Under the pieces are notes generated by a model, which did no database searches, was not told where the DNA came from, and saw nothing but the letters and a program-made list of their open reading frames with translations. From JBEEFP01 sp041166085 (GTDB taxonomy: Bacteria > Actinomycetota > Acidimicrobiia > Acidimicrobiales > JAFATL01), in the NCBI GenBank assembly GCA_041166085.1, contig JBEEFP010000098.1, forward strand, positions 77,761-141,760: a stretch of 64,000 bases of DNA, written 5' to 3'. The stretch's first letter is position 1. Each line of letters begins with the position of its first letter. Below are positions 40,264-48,473 of the stretch, piece after piece. Made by a program: the position numbers and the translations under genes.

Positions 40264-40755
40264 TCAGCCGAACTTGGCGCAGGGCGCCGGGTGCTGGTTG
40301 GCCAGGCCGAGGAGCGTGCAGAACAGCTGCTCGTTGACCTTCCACTTCCCCGCGAGGAACTTGGCTTGACCCTTGGTGTTGGCGGCCACGACGGCGCCCT
40401 TCAGGAGCAGATCGAAGTTCACGTCGGCGAGCGTCTCACTCTGGAACTGGATGCTCTTCACCTGTGCCGACAACCCATTGGCCGCGCCGCTGGTGCGCTG
40501 CGCCTCGATGGCGGGGCGCAGGGCCGGTCCGTCCTCGATCAGATCGACGGCCTGATCGGTGGTGGTCTTGTCGTTGAACACCGTTGTGTACAGCGTGGTG
40601 ATCTCGGCCTTGGCCGTGTCCGGATTGAACGCCGCGGCGGTCGTCGTCGGCGCCTCGGTGGTGGTCGTGGCGGCTGACTGCTTGTCGTTGCTCTTCCCGC
40701 CGCCACACGCGCCGACCAACATCATGATCGCCGTCAATGCCAGAACCCGCTTCAT
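40264..40755 (-). CDS. Putative lipoprotein with Thr-rich linker
   Basis: 163 residues. Lipobox 'LVGAC' at 14-18, so Cys18 would be acylated; then a Thr-rich linker (about 29-42) and a small domain with a cystatin/NTF2-like look ('AEITTLYTTVFNDKTTTDQAVDLIEDGPALRPAIE', 'ALGKWKVNEQLFCTLL'-type end: 'AGKWKVNEQLFCTLLGL'). Such DUF4878-like lipoproteins are common in actinobacteria; function unknown. A Shine-Dalgarno-like AGGGAGAG and an upstream TACGGT (40797-40792) indicate a leadered transcript. Confidence 0.78.
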   Translation of the reverse strand: MKRVLALTAIMMLVGACGGGKSNDKQSAATTTTEAPTTTAAAFNPDTAKAEITTLYTTVFNDKTTTDQAVDLIEDGPALRPAIEAQRTSGAANGLSAQVKSIQFQSETLADVNFDLLLKGAVVAANTKGQAKFLAGKWKVNEQLFCTLLGLANQHPAPCAKFG

Positions 40756-40818
40756 TTGCTCTCCCTGGTTGCGAGCCCCAGCTCGTCCATGACCGTACCG
40801 GGTTTCCGGCAAGTGACG

Positions 40819-40824
40819 TAGGTT
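40819..40824 (+). promoter_or_regulatory. Leaderless -10 element of the cupredoxin gene
   Basis: TAGGTT, 6 bases before the GTG at 40831. Confidence 0.45.
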
Positions 40825-40830
40825 CTGGGT

Positions 40831-42072
40831 GTGACGACCAGCCCGAGGTTGCTTCGGCTGGCGCTGGCGATCGTCCTCGTCGCCGTCGGTGCCGCGTGCG
40901 GCAACGGGTCCTCGAGCAGCGACACCCGCACGGTGCTCGTCGACTACGCCCACGACGAGATGGGCACCTCGATGATCGACTTCTTCCCGCAGAACGTCGT
41001 CGTGCACCCGGGCGACGCTCTGCGGTTCCGGCAGTTCTGGACGGGCGAGGCCCACAACGTCACGTTCGGCACCGCCTTCAACGCCGCCCTCGGCCGCATC
41101 CGGCAACGCCTCGCCGTCGCGCCCCGCCCCACCGCCGCGGAGATGGACGCCGACCTGGCGGTGCTCGCGCCGCTTCCGTCCATTCTCGGGAGTGACGCCG
41201 GACCGTTCGTCGTCAACCAGAACGGCGCGCAGCCGTGCTATCTCGACACGGGCCTCCCGCCGACCGATCGCACCCAGCGATGTCCGCCCAGGACCCAACC
41301 GGCGTTCACCGGTCGGGAGTCCTACTACAGCAGCGGCTTCATCCCGCACGTCGGCGACGGCGCCAACCAGTTCACCATGCAGCTTGCCGACGACATCAAG
41401 CCCGGCGATTACAACTTCTACTGCACGCTGCACGGCGTCGGGCAATCCGGCACGGTGCGCGTCGTCGGCGCGGGTCGGGCCATCCCGTCGCAGGGCGACG
41501 TGACCCGCGCGGCCCAGCGCGCCATCGAGCGCGACTTCGCCGCGCCCTTCCGTAGCGCCCTCGCGGACGCGAAGGCCGACAGGCTGACCATCGCCGGCAA
41601 CCGTTACCCGTTGCCCGTCGCGGGCGTTGCGACCGAGGGCATCCGTTCGTGGACGGGCATTGCGCATCAGCGTCATTTCGAGCACCGCCACGGCTCGGTC
41701 AACCAGTTCGTCCCCGCCTCGGTGCAAGCGCACGTCGGTGAGCCGGTCACGTGGACCATGACCGGACGCCACACCATCAGCTTCAACGTCCCGAAGTACT
41801 TCCCGATCTTCACCGTGGCTCGCGACGGTCACGTCAACATCAACCCCGACGCCTATCGACCCATCGGGTTCCGCGGGCGACCAGCGGGCCTCGCGGCCGA
41901 TCAGAAGGTGACGGTCAACGGCGGCAGTTGGAACGGCGAGGGTTTCCGCAGCTCCGGCCTCGACTGGATCGCCGGGGACCGCTTCGCACTCACCTTCACG
42001 CAGCCCGGCACCTACCTTCTCGCGTGCCTCGTGCACCCGACCATGGTCGGCAAGGTCGTCGTGCAGGCCTGA
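40831..42072 (+). CDS. Lipoprotein with two cupredoxin (plastocyanin-like) domains
   Basis: 413 residues. Signal with lipobox ending 'VGAAC' (Cys23). First copper-site set: His75 ('EAHNVTF'), Cys198, His201 and Gln205 ('FYCTLHGVGQSG'); second: His314 ('RHTISFN'), Cys399, His402 and Met405 ('LACLVHPTMVG'). The second is a standard type 1 site; the first has Gln where the axial Met usually is, as in stellacyanin-like sites. A 90-residue insertion (about 85-170) with a Cys136/Cys151 pair lies inside domain 1. Likely an extracytoplasmic electron carrier. Convergent with the SnoaL gene. Confidence 0.85.
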   Translation: MTTSPRLLRLALAIVLVAVGAACGNGSSSSDTRTVLVDYAHDEMGTSMIDFFPQNVVVHPGDALRFRQFWTGEAHNVTFGTAFNAALGRIRQRLAVAPRPTAAEMDADLAVLAPLPSILGSDAGPFVVNQNGAQPCYLDTGLPPTDRTQRCPPRTQPAFTGRESYYSSGFIPHVGDGANQFTMQLADDIKPGDYNFYCTLHGVGQSGTVRVVGAGRAIPSQGDVTRAAQRAIERDFAAPFRSALADAKADRLTIAGNRYPLPVAGVATEGIRSWTGIAHQRHFEHRHGSVNQFVPASVQAHVGEPVTWTMTGRHTISFNVPKYFPIFTVARDGHVNINPDAYRPIGFRGRPAGLAADQKVTVNGGSWNGEGFRSSGLDWIAGDRFALTFTQPGTYLLACLVHPTMVGKVVVQA

Positions 42073-42080
42073 CGTTCAGG
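42068..42080. terminator. Mini-hairpin formed by two convergent stop codons
   Basis: CCTGA-CGT-TCAGG: each arm contains the stop codon of one of the convergent genes (TGA 42070-42072 on plus, TGA 42078-42076 on minus). Confidence 0.35.
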
Positions 42081-42489
42081 ACCGAGCGCGTTTCGCCGCG
42101 GCGCGCAGCTGGTCCTCGGGCTCCTTGCGATCGAGGTAGTCGCGCCACCGCGTCACCAAGCCCTCGCCGTCGACCTCGATGATGGTGGCCCCGTGCATCT
42201 CGACCCTGGTACCGGCGGCCAGGTCTTCCGGCGACCGGCCGGCGTAGATCGCCCGCCCGATCCACTCGAACACGGCCCAGTCCGCACCGCCACGGATCGA
42301 GGTGATCTCCTGACGCCAGTCCGGGAAGACCGCCGCCGTCCCGCGCTGCACGGCCCGCAGGTCGGTGGTCTCCGGGGTGTGCGGATCCCCGAACGTCGCG
42401 TTCGCGGCGAACAGGTCCCGCCAGCTCCCCTCCTCCTCGAACGCCAACGCCCGCTCGGCCCGCTGCGCCCATCCCTGCCAGTCCATCAC
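42076..42489 (-). CDS. SnoaL-like / NTF2-fold protein
   Basis: 137 residues. 'SWRDLFAANATFGDPHTPETTDLRAVQRGTAAVFPDW', 'WAVFEWIGRAIYAG' and 'GATIIEVDGEGLVTRWRDYLD' form the alpha+beta cone of SnoaL polyketide-cyclase-like proteins, a family covering many small-molecule roles. The substrate cannot be predicted. Last gene of the minus-strand run from pyrG. It follows the upstream HD gene by 21 bases; a GTG at 42489 or the adjacent ATG may start translation. Confidence 0.75.
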   Translation of the reverse strand: MMDWQGWAQRAERALAFEEEGSWRDLFAANATFGDPHTPETTDLRAVQRGTAAVFPDWRQEITSIRGGADWAVFEWIGRAIYAGRSPEDLAAGTRVEMHGATIIEVDGEGLVTRWRDYLDRKEPEDQLRAAAKRARS

Positions 42490-42510
42490 CAGAGTCTCCC
42501 GCTTGGTTCG

Positions 42511-43032
42511 TCAATCGTCGTCGGCAGCCTTCAGCGCACACGCGACGCCCGCGGGCAGGGTCCACCGATCGGGCGGGAGGTGGTGCTCGCGCGCCCAGGT
42601 CACCGTCAACGGGTCGCTCCCTGCGATGACGAGCATGTCCGCGCCGAGCTCGGGATGACGCAGATACAGCCCGACCCGACGGGTGAAGCCGCCCCGCTCG
42701 CTCCAGGCCTGGGCGCTGGAGCGGCCCGCGGCGCCGCCGGCGACAGTGGCCACGACTCGGCCGTAGGTGCCCAGCCCGGAGGCCGTCTTCCCGACATCGT
42801 GCAGCAGGGCAGCCGCCAGCACGGGCGTCATCGCGCGCTCCGGCCCGAGCGCGTCCGACACCCGGCGAGCGACGCCGACCGCGTGTCGCCGATCCGCACC
42901 ACCCATGCGCCGCCACAACTCGAGCTCCCCCGACCCGAGCACGTCGGCCACCCAGGCCTCGTCAGCCTGCGAAGGCCCACCCGGACGCAGCGAGCCGAAG
43001 AATCGACGGGCGAGATGAACGACCGTCCCCAT
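42511..43032 (-). CDS. HD-domain protein
   Basis: 173 residues. The HD core is 'RHAVGVARRVSDALGPERAMTPVLAAALLHDVGKTASGLG' with 'LYLRHPELGADMLVIAG' and 'TWAREHHLPPDRW' adding metal-binding histidines. Probable nucleotide or phosphate hydrolase; family unassigned. The ATG overlaps the protease stop by one base (TGATG), so co-translation with the M50 protease is likely. Confidence 0.78.
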   Translation of the reverse strand: MGTVVHLARRFFGSLRPGGPSQADEAWVADVLGSGELELWRRMGGADRRHAVGVARRVSDALGPERAMTPVLAAALLHDVGKTASGLGTYGRVVATVAGGAAGRSSAQAWSERGGFTRRVGLYLRHPELGADMLVIAGSDPLTVTWAREHHLPPDRWTLPAGVACALKAADDD

Positions 43033-43718
43033 CAGCGCAGCAGGTGGAACCAGAAGTCGAGGGCGGGGTTGAACACCCGGCTCAACGCCCCACCCGACCA
43101 GAAGATCAGCGCGAAGAGGAGCAGCATCGAGTACTGCCGGAATCGCAGGTAGCCGGGCCAGAGACGTGCCGGCAGCAGGCGCTCCACCACCGCGGACCCG
43201 TCGAGGGGCGGGATGGGGATGAGGTTGAACGCGGCCAGGATCACGTTCACGTAGCCCGCCTCGAACACGATGCGGGCCAGGATGGGCGCGTGGTCGAGGC
43301 CGACGTTGAACTGATCGATCAGCACGAAGCGGATGAGCATGGCGCTGATCAGGGCCAGCGCGATGTTGACCGCGGGCCCACCCAGGCTGGTGAGGAGGCC
43401 GTGGTTGCGGGGCGACCGCATGCGACTGGGTGAGACGGGCACGGGGCGGGCGTAGCCGAAGGCACTGCCGGTGGTGAAGATGAGCAGAGCGGGCAGGATG
43501 ACGGTGCCGAAGGGGTCGACGTGGGCGATGGGGTTGAGCGTGAGCCGTCCCGCCCGCTTGGCCGTGTCGTCGCCGAACACGAGGGCGATCCAGCCGTGGC
43601 TCACCTCGTGGAGGATCACCGACGGGAACAGCACGCCAAGCCGGATCAGGTCCTCTTGGTTGAGATGGATCGATCCGTTTCGCACCCCGAGGAAGACCAC
43701 CCCGACGGCGACGGCCAC
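43032..43718 (-). CDS. Site-2 protease family (M50) membrane metalloprotease
   Basis: About 228 residues. Zinc motif HEVSH ('SVILHEVSHGWIALVFGD') and the second motif 'FNLIPIPPLDGSAVVE' (N-x2-P-x4-DG) are complete; about five to six helices. Rhomboid-like intramembrane proteolysis of a regulator or membrane protein is the expected activity. The exact start is uncertain: GTG 43718 is used, but TTG 43766 would extend it 16 residues into the DksA-like gene. No obvious substrate gene is adjacent. Confidence 0.85.
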   Translation of the reverse strand: MAVAVGVVFLGVRNGSIHLNQEDLIRLGVLFPSVILHEVSHGWIALVFGDDTAKRAGRLTLNPIAHVDPFGTVILPALLIFTTGSAFGYARPVPVSPSRMRSPRNHGLLTSLGGPAVNIALALISAMLIRFVLIDQFNVGLDHAPILARIVFEAGYVNVILAAFNLIPIPPLDGSAVVERLLPARLWPGYLRFRQYSMLLLFALIFWSGGALSRVFNPALDFWFHLLR

Positions 43719-43743
43719 GACGATCGCGGCGGACCGGTTGGCG

Positions 43744-44064
43744 TTAGCGCTTCGAGGCGCAGTCAATGCAGAAGCGGGCCGTAGGCATGGCCTCGAGCCG
43801 CGGGCCGGCGATGGGCTTCTCGCAGCTCTCGCACAGCCCATAGGTGCCGGCCTCGTGCTTGGCGAGGGCGTGCTCGACGTCCTCGAGGGCGTCCCGCAGC
43901 GACGCAGCCAGCGCGTCCGCCTCCCCTCGCTCGGCCGTCACCTGGCTCGAATCGGCGAAGTTGGAGTCGTAGTTGAGGGTGCCGAACTCCTCGAGCTGAC
44001 GCACCAGATCAGCGCGTTCCTGTTCGAGCGCGACGCGCAGATCGGCCCCGGCAACATCAGGCAT
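43744..44064 (-). CDS. DksA/TraR-type zinc-finger protein
   Basis: 106 residues. Coiled-coil helices (about 8-70, 'LRVALEQERADLVRQLEEF', 'LAASLRDALEDVEHALAKHEAGTYG') then a C4 zinc finger 'CESCEKPI'...'CIDC'. Members bind RNA polymerase or act as small regulators; actinobacterial versions lack the DksA acidic tip pair found in E. coli, so function is not certain. ATG 44064 is 8 bases after TAACCT, so the gene may have its own leaderless promoter inside the xerD 3' end. Confidence 0.8.
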   Translation of the reverse strand: MPDVAGADLRVALEQERADLVRQLEEFGTLNYDSNFADSSQVTAERGEADALAASLRDALEDVEHALAKHEAGTYGLCESCEKPIAGPRLEAMPTARFCIDCASKR

Positions 44065-44072
44065 GAACAGCC

Positions 44073-44078
44073 AGGTTA
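44073..44078 (-). promoter_or_regulatory. Leaderless -10 element of the DksA-like gene
   Basis: TAACCT on the minus strand, 8 bases before the ATG at 44064, overlapping the stop codon of xerD. Confidence 0.35.
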
Positions 44079-45017
44079 GCCGTTCAGCCCTGCGGCCCGG
44101 CCCTTGGCGCGGGGGTGCGCCTGCTCGTACACCTGCCGCAACCGCTCCGTGGAGACCCGTGTGTACACCTGGGTCGTGGCGATGGAGGCGTGTCCGAGCA
44201 GCTCCTGGACGACGCGGATGTCGGCCCCGTGGTCGAGCATGTGGGTCGCGCACGAATGGCGCAGCACGTGGGGGGTCAGGCGCTCTCCGAGTCCGACCTT
44301 GTCGCCGTAGCCGCGCACGACGCCCCACGCCCCCTGGCGGGACAGGCGCCCCCCGCGCTGGTTGAGGAAGACGGCGTCGGCGTCCCCCCGACGGGCCCAG
44401 CGGGCCGGCGCCATGGCGTCACGACCGCCGCGGCCCAGCCAGGCGACGAGGGCGGCTCGGGCCAACCGGCCGACGGGCACGACGCGCTCCTTGCTCCCCT
44501 TCCCGAAGGCCCGAAGCACGCCCCCGTCGAGGTCGAGGTCCCCCAGCGAGAGCCCGACCAGCTCGGAGATGCGCAGCCCAGCGGCATAGAGCAGCTCGAG
44601 GATGGCGCGGTCGCGTCGGGCTGCCGCGTCCTCGCCCACCACCGCGCCGAGGAGGCGCTCCACCTCCTCCTCGCTCAGCGCCTTGGGCAGTCCCTGCGGA
44701 ACCCGCGGCGCGCCGACGTCGCCGGTCGGGTCCGACGTGGCCGCCCCCTCGTCCACGCAGAAGCGGTGCAGCGATCGCACCGACACCAATGCCCGCGCCA
44801 CCGACGATGGCTTGCGACCGGCGGCGCGCAGAAAGGCGACGTAGTCCTCGACCACGGACTCGGTCACGTCGGCGACGCCCAGACCTCGGCCCTGCAGGAA
44901 CTCCTCATAGGACGCGAGGTCGCGCCGGTAGGCGGTGATGGTGTTGGCGGCCCGCCCTCGCTCCACCGCCAGCCAGGAGAGGAACTCCTCGCTGTCGCGG
45001 CTCAGGGGCTGAGACAT
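44076..45017 (-). CDS. xerD: Tyrosine recombinase XerD
   Basis: 313 residues. N-terminal SAM-like domain ('FLSWLAVERGRAANTITAYRRDLASYEEFL'), catalytic domain with Arg in 'AAGLRISELVGLSLGDLDLDGG', Lys in 'GKGSKERVVPVGR', 'TPHVLRHSCATHMLDHGADIRVVQELLGHASIATTQVYTRV' giving His-x2-Arg, His and the nucleophile Tyr. Chromosome-dimer resolution with XerC at dif. Equivalent to Rv1701. Overlaps the downstream end of ald by 16 bases. Confidence 0.93.
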   Translation of the reverse strand: MSQPLSRDSEEFLSWLAVERGRAANTITAYRRDLASYEEFLQGRGLGVADVTESVVEDYVAFLRAAGRKPSSVARALVSVRSLHRFCVDEGAATSDPTGDVGAPRVPQGLPKALSEEEVERLLGAVVGEDAAARRDRAILELLYAAGLRISELVGLSLGDLDLDGGVLRAFGKGSKERVVPVGRLARAALVAWLGRGGRDAMAPARWARRGDADAVFLNQRGGRLSRQGAWGVVRGYGDKVGLGERLTPHVLRHSCATHMLDHGADIRVVQELLGHASIATTQVYTRVSTERLRQVYEQAHPRAKGRAAGLNG

Positions 45018-46117
45018 GCCAGGGGGTCGGCCGCTTCCTCACCCAGGGCCTCGGCGACCGCCGGGTTGGTGATCCGCCCGCCCACCGTGGTGACGCCCAG
45101 TCGCAACGCCGCGTCGTGCTCGACCGCGCCGCGCGCGCCGCGCTCGGCGACTTCGAGCACGTACGGAAGGGTGGCGTTGGTGAGGGCGTATGTGGACGTG
45201 TGCGGTACCGCGCCCGGGATGTTGCCCACGGCGTAGTGGATGACCTCGTGCACGGTGTACACGGGGTCGTCGTGCGTTGTCTCCCGAGTGGTCTCGACGC
45301 ACCCGCCCTGGTCGACGGCGACGTCGACGATCACTGACGCGGGCTTCATGCCCCGCACCATGTCCTCGGTGACGACCATGGGTGCCCGTCCACCAGGGAC
45401 GAGCACCGCTCCGATGACGAGGTCGGCCTCGGCCACGCTGCGTTCGACCGTGCCCCGGTTCGACGCAAGCGTCATGATGCGACCCCGGTGGATCTGGTCC
45501 ACGAAGCGGAGGCGGTCGAGGTTCTTGTCGAGCAGGACGACCTCGGCCTCCATCCCCTGGGCGATCCACGCCGCGTTCCAGCCGACGTTGCCGGCGCCCA
45601 AGACGACGACGCGCGCGGGCCGCACACCGGGCGCACCACCGAGCAGCACGCCACGTCCGCCGTTCTCGCGCTCGAGCCAGTGAGCGCCGACCTGCGTGGC
45701 CATGCGCCCGGCCACCTCGCTCATCGGCGCCAGCAGCGGCAGGGCCCCGTTGGCGAGTTGGACGGTCTCGTAGGCGATGGCGGTGGTGCCGGCGTCCAGG
45801 AGGGCGCGCGCGACCCTGGGGTAAGCGGCCAGGTGCAGGTAGGTGAACAGCACGAGGTCCCGGCGCAGGCGGTCCAGCTCCGTGCCTTGGGGCTCCTTCA
45901 CCTTGACGACGAGCTCGGCGCCCCACGCGTCGTCGGTCGTGCCCAGCGTCGCGCCGGCGGTGGCGAAGTCGTCGTCATGGAGCGACGACTCCTCTCCTGC
46001 ACCCCGCTCGACGATCACCGGGTGGCCGTGGGCGATGAGCTCGCGCACGCCGTCCGGCGTCATGGCCACGCGGCTCTCGGCCGTCTTGACCTCGCGGGGA
46101 ACGCCGACGACGGTCAT
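45002..46117 (-). CDS. ald: Alanine dehydrogenase
   Basis: 371 residues. 'GVPREVKTAESRVAMTPDGVRELIAHGHPVIVERGAG' and 'VVVLGAGNVGWNAAWIAQGMEAEVVLLD' (NAD Rossmann fold), plus 'VVDVAVDQGGCVETTRETTHDDPVYTVHEVIHYAVGNIPGAVP' are diagnostic. Reversible L-alanine to pyruvate and ammonia. In mycobacteria ald is elsewhere in the genome; here it is between NUDIX and xerD, overlapping both (ATGA with NUDIX). Confidence 0.95.
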   Translation of the reverse strand: MTVVGVPREVKTAESRVAMTPDGVRELIAHGHPVIVERGAGEESSLHDDDFATAGATLGTTDDAWGAELVVKVKEPQGTELDRLRRDLVLFTYLHLAAYPRVARALLDAGTTAIAYETVQLANGALPLLAPMSEVAGRMATQVGAHWLERENGGRGVLLGGAPGVRPARVVVLGAGNVGWNAAWIAQGMEAEVVLLDKNLDRLRFVDQIHRGRIMTLASNRGTVERSVAEADLVIGAVLVPGGRAPMVVTEDMVRGMKPASVIVDVAVDQGGCVETTRETTHDDPVYTVHEVIHYAVGNIPGAVPHTSTYALTNATLPYVLEVAERGARGAVEHDAALRLGVTTVGGRITNPAVAEALGEEAADPLACLSP

Positions 46118-46659
46118 CGGATGCCGAGGCGCTCGCGGGTGAGCAGCAGCCCGATGATGGACTTCCCGTCGACGAGCTCGCCGCTTGCGATGAGCGCAGG
46201 TACGTCGGCCAGCGCCACCCGCTCGATGGTCATCTGCTGCTCCTCGGGCCCCTGTGGGTCGACAGCGCCGACGTCGGTGAGGTCGAGCGCAAGGAACACG
46301 AAGGAGTGCTCGTCGGTGAATCCAGGCGAGTTGTAGAACTCGGCCAGCTTCTCGACCCGTCCGGCCCGCATGCCGATCTCCTCCGCCAACTCGCGCTCGG
46401 CCGTCAGCTCGGGCGCCTCGCCCTCGACGTCGCGCTTGCCGGCGGGGATCTCGAGCAGGTCGGCCTCCAGCGCGGCCCGGTACTGCCGCACCATCACCGC
46501 ATGGGTGCCGTCGACGACCGGCACCACGGACACGGCACCGGGATGGTGCACGACGTCGCGGTCGAACTCGCCGTCGGGTCCGGTGAAGCGCGCCGACGCG
46601 ACGTTGATCAGGTGCCCGCGATAGATCTCGCGCTCAGTGAGCTTGCGAAACGGGGGCAA
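46114..46659 (-). CDS. NUDIX hydrolase, ADP-ribose pyrophosphatase type
   Basis: 181 residues. Nudix box 'ELTAERELAEEIGMRAG' after 'EIPAGKRDVEGE', with N-terminal 'VRQYRAALEADLLEIPAG' and 'FYNSPGFTDEHSFVFLAL', typical of NudF/Rv1700 ADP-ribose pyrophosphatase. Hydrolyses ADP-ribose to AMP and ribose 5-phosphate. There is no ATG; TTG 46659 is the probable start, 26 bases inside the pyrG end. Equivalent to Rv1700, directly after pyrG as in mycobacteria. Confidence 0.88.
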   Translation of the reverse strand: MPPFRKLTEREIYRGHLINVASARFTGPDGEFDRDVVHHPGAVSVVPVVDGTHAVMVRQYRAALEADLLEIPAGKRDVEGEAPELTAERELAEEIGMRAGRVEKLAEFYNSPGFTDEHSFVFLALDLTDVGAVDPQGPEEQQMTIERVALADVPALIASGELVDGKSIIGLLLTRERLGIR

Positions 46660-48289
46660 CGGGGGCCAGATCGAGGAGCCTGGGGGCTCTGCCCTCGGCG
46701 CGGTGCAGCGCGGCACCGACGAGCTCGCGGAACAGCGGGTGGGCCCGGTCGGGACGGCTCTTGAACTCGGGGTGGGCCTGGGTGCCGACCCAGAACGGGT
46801 GCCCAGGGAGCTCGATGAACTCGACGAGCCGGTCGTCCGGTGACATCCCCGATAGGGCGAGTCCCGCCTCCTCCAGACGGTGGTGATACTGCGGGTTGAC
46901 CTCGTACCGGTGCCGATGCCGCTCGTAGACGACGGGTTCGCCGTAGGCCCGCTCCACCTGGGATCCCGGCCGCAACTTGGCGACGTACGCGCCGAGGCGC
47001 ATGGTGCCGCCCATGTCGACGACGTCCTCCTGCTCGTCCATGAGGGCGATGACCGGGTGGGGCGTGCGGCTGTCGACCTCGATGGAGTTGGCACCCTCGA
47101 GGCCGACGACGTTGCGAGCGAAGTCGATGACCATCATCTGCAAGCCGAGACACAGGCCCAGACACGGGATGTTGTTCTCGCGTGCGTAGTTGGCCGCCGC
47201 GATCTTGCCCTCCAGCCCACGCTCGCCGAAGCCGCCGGGGATCACGATGCCGTCGAGGTCGTGCAGCCGACCTTCGGCCAGCAGACCTTCGACCTCGGCC
47301 GCCTGCACCCATTCGATCTCGACCTTGGCGCCGTGGTGATAGCCGCCGTGGCGCAGGGCCTCCACCACCGAGAGGTAGGCGTCGGGCAGGTCGACGTACT
47401 TGCCGATGACACCGATGCGGGCGGTGCGGTCGGCCGCGTCGATGCGCTCGACGAGCGCCTCCCAGTCCCGCAGGTCGGGCTCGCCCTCGAACCCGAGCAG
47501 GTCGCACACGACCTCGTCGAGGCCCTCTTCGTGGAGCACGAGAGGGATCTCGTAGAGGTGGGCGGCGTCGAGGGCGCTGACGACCGCGTTCTGGGGCACG
47601 TCGCAGAGCAGCGAGATCTTGCGCTTGAGTCCCTCGGAGATCGGGCGATCGCTGCGGCAGACGATCACGTCGGGCTGGATGCCGCGGCTGCGCAGCTCGG
47701 TGACGGAGTGCTGGGTGGGCTTGGTCTTCTGCTCACCGGACGGACCGAGGTAGGGCACGAGGGTGACGTGGACGTAGACGACGTTGTCGCGCCCGACGTC
47801 CTTGCGGAACTGCCTGATGGCCTCGAGGAAAGGCAGGATCTCGATGTCGCCCACGGTGCCACCGACCTCGGTGATCACCACGTCGACGTCGTCGGCCGCG
47901 CCGAGTCGCTTGATGCGCCCCTTGATCTCGTCGGTGATGTGCGGGATCACCTGCACGGTCTTGCCGAGGAAGTCGCCCTTGCGCTCCTTGGCGATGACGC
48001 TCTGATAGATCGACCCGGTCGTGGCGTTGGAGTCACGATGCAGGTTCTCGTCGATGAAGCGCTCGTAGTGCCCGAGGTCGAGGTCGGTCTCGCCGCCGTC
48101 GTCGGTGACGAAGACCTCGCCGTGCTCGAACGGGTTCATGGTGCCGGGATCCACGTTGATGTAGGGATCCAGCTTCTGCATGGTGACCCGGAGTCCTCGG
48201 CACTTGAGCAGTCGGCCGAGCGAGGAGGCAGTGAGCCCCTTCCCGAGCGAACTGGCGACTCCGCCGGTCACGAAGATGTGCTTCGCCAC
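46634..48289 (-). CDS. pyrG: CTP synthase
   Basis: 551 residues. Synthetase domain begins 'KHIFVTGGVASSLGKGLTASSLGRLL' and has 'ITEVGGTVGDIEILPFLEA' and 'SDRPISEGLKRKISLLC'; the class I glutaminase domain has Cys in 'CLGLCLGLQ' and His/Glu near 'GTQAHPEFKSRP'. Converts UTP to CTP. GTG 48289 is 8 bases after TATGGT (leaderless). Head of pyrG-NUDIX-ald-xerD-DksA-M50-HD-SnoaL. Confidence 0.97.
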   Translation of the reverse strand: MAKHIFVTGGVASSLGKGLTASSLGRLLKCRGLRVTMQKLDPYINVDPGTMNPFEHGEVFVTDDGGETDLDLGHYERFIDENLHRDSNATTGSIYQSVIAKERKGDFLGKTVQVIPHITDEIKGRIKRLGAADDVDVVITEVGGTVGDIEILPFLEAIRQFRKDVGRDNVVYVHVTLVPYLGPSGEQKTKPTQHSVTELRSRGIQPDVIVCRSDRPISEGLKRKISLLCDVPQNAVVSALDAAHLYEIPLVLHEEGLDEVVCDLLGFEGEPDLRDWEALVERIDAADRTARIGVIGKYVDLPDAYLSVVEALRHGGYHHGAKVEIEWVQAAEVEGLLAEGRLHDLDGIVIPGGFGERGLEGKIAAANYARENNIPCLGLCLGLQMMVIDFARNVVGLEGANSIEVDSRTPHPVIALMDEQEDVVDMGGTMRLGAYVAKLRPGSQVERAYGEPVVYERHRHRYEVNPQYHHRLEEAGLALSGMSPDDRLVEFIELPGHPFWVGTQAHPEFKSRPDRAHPLFRELVGAALHRAEGRAPRLLDLAPVAPVSQAH

Positions 48290-48297
48290 GGGCTGCC

Positions 48298-48303
48298 ACC
48301 ATA
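48298..48303 (-). promoter_or_regulatory. Leaderless -10 element of the pyrG operon
   Basis: TATGGT on the minus strand, 8 bases before the GTG at 48289. The 184-base gap 48290-48473 holds this promoter and the hairpin at 48437-48468; no gene is seen. Confidence 0.45.
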
Positions 48304-48436
48304 CCCGTCGCCCTCGCCCCACCGGGCGGATGCCCAGAACCCGCACCGACTTCTCGGCGATCCGGAAGGCCTCGCGCCGCCGTCCGCCGAGCCACTGCGG
48401 AGAAGTGGGGCCCGTTGTGCCCGATGTGCCAGGTTT

Positions 48437-48468
48437 CCACCCCCGCTGCTCTGCAGCGGTTTGGGTGG
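48437..48468 (-). terminator. Hairpin terminating the tlyA-to-PNPT operon
   Basis: CCACCC-CCGCTGC-TCT-GCAGCGG-TTT-GGGTGG: an inner 7-bp stem (48443-48449 with 48453-48459) and an outer 6-bp stem (48437-48442 with 48463-48468) with a TTT bulge, starting 5 bases after the stop of the last gene in the operon. Confidence 0.65.
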
Positions 48469-48473
48469 CGCGC

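Noticed and set aside
44076..45017. Tyrosine recombinase as a sign of a mobile element
   Set aside because: Sequence and position between xerD-cluster genes mark it as housekeeping XerD, with no flanking repeats or phage genes.
48390..48436. Possible third degenerate copy of the palindrome family before the operon-end hairpin
   Set aside because: Only loose similarity (GGAGAAGTGGGGCCC and GGAAACCTGG-type arms) with several mismatches; the neighbouring 48437-48468 hairpin already explains termination.
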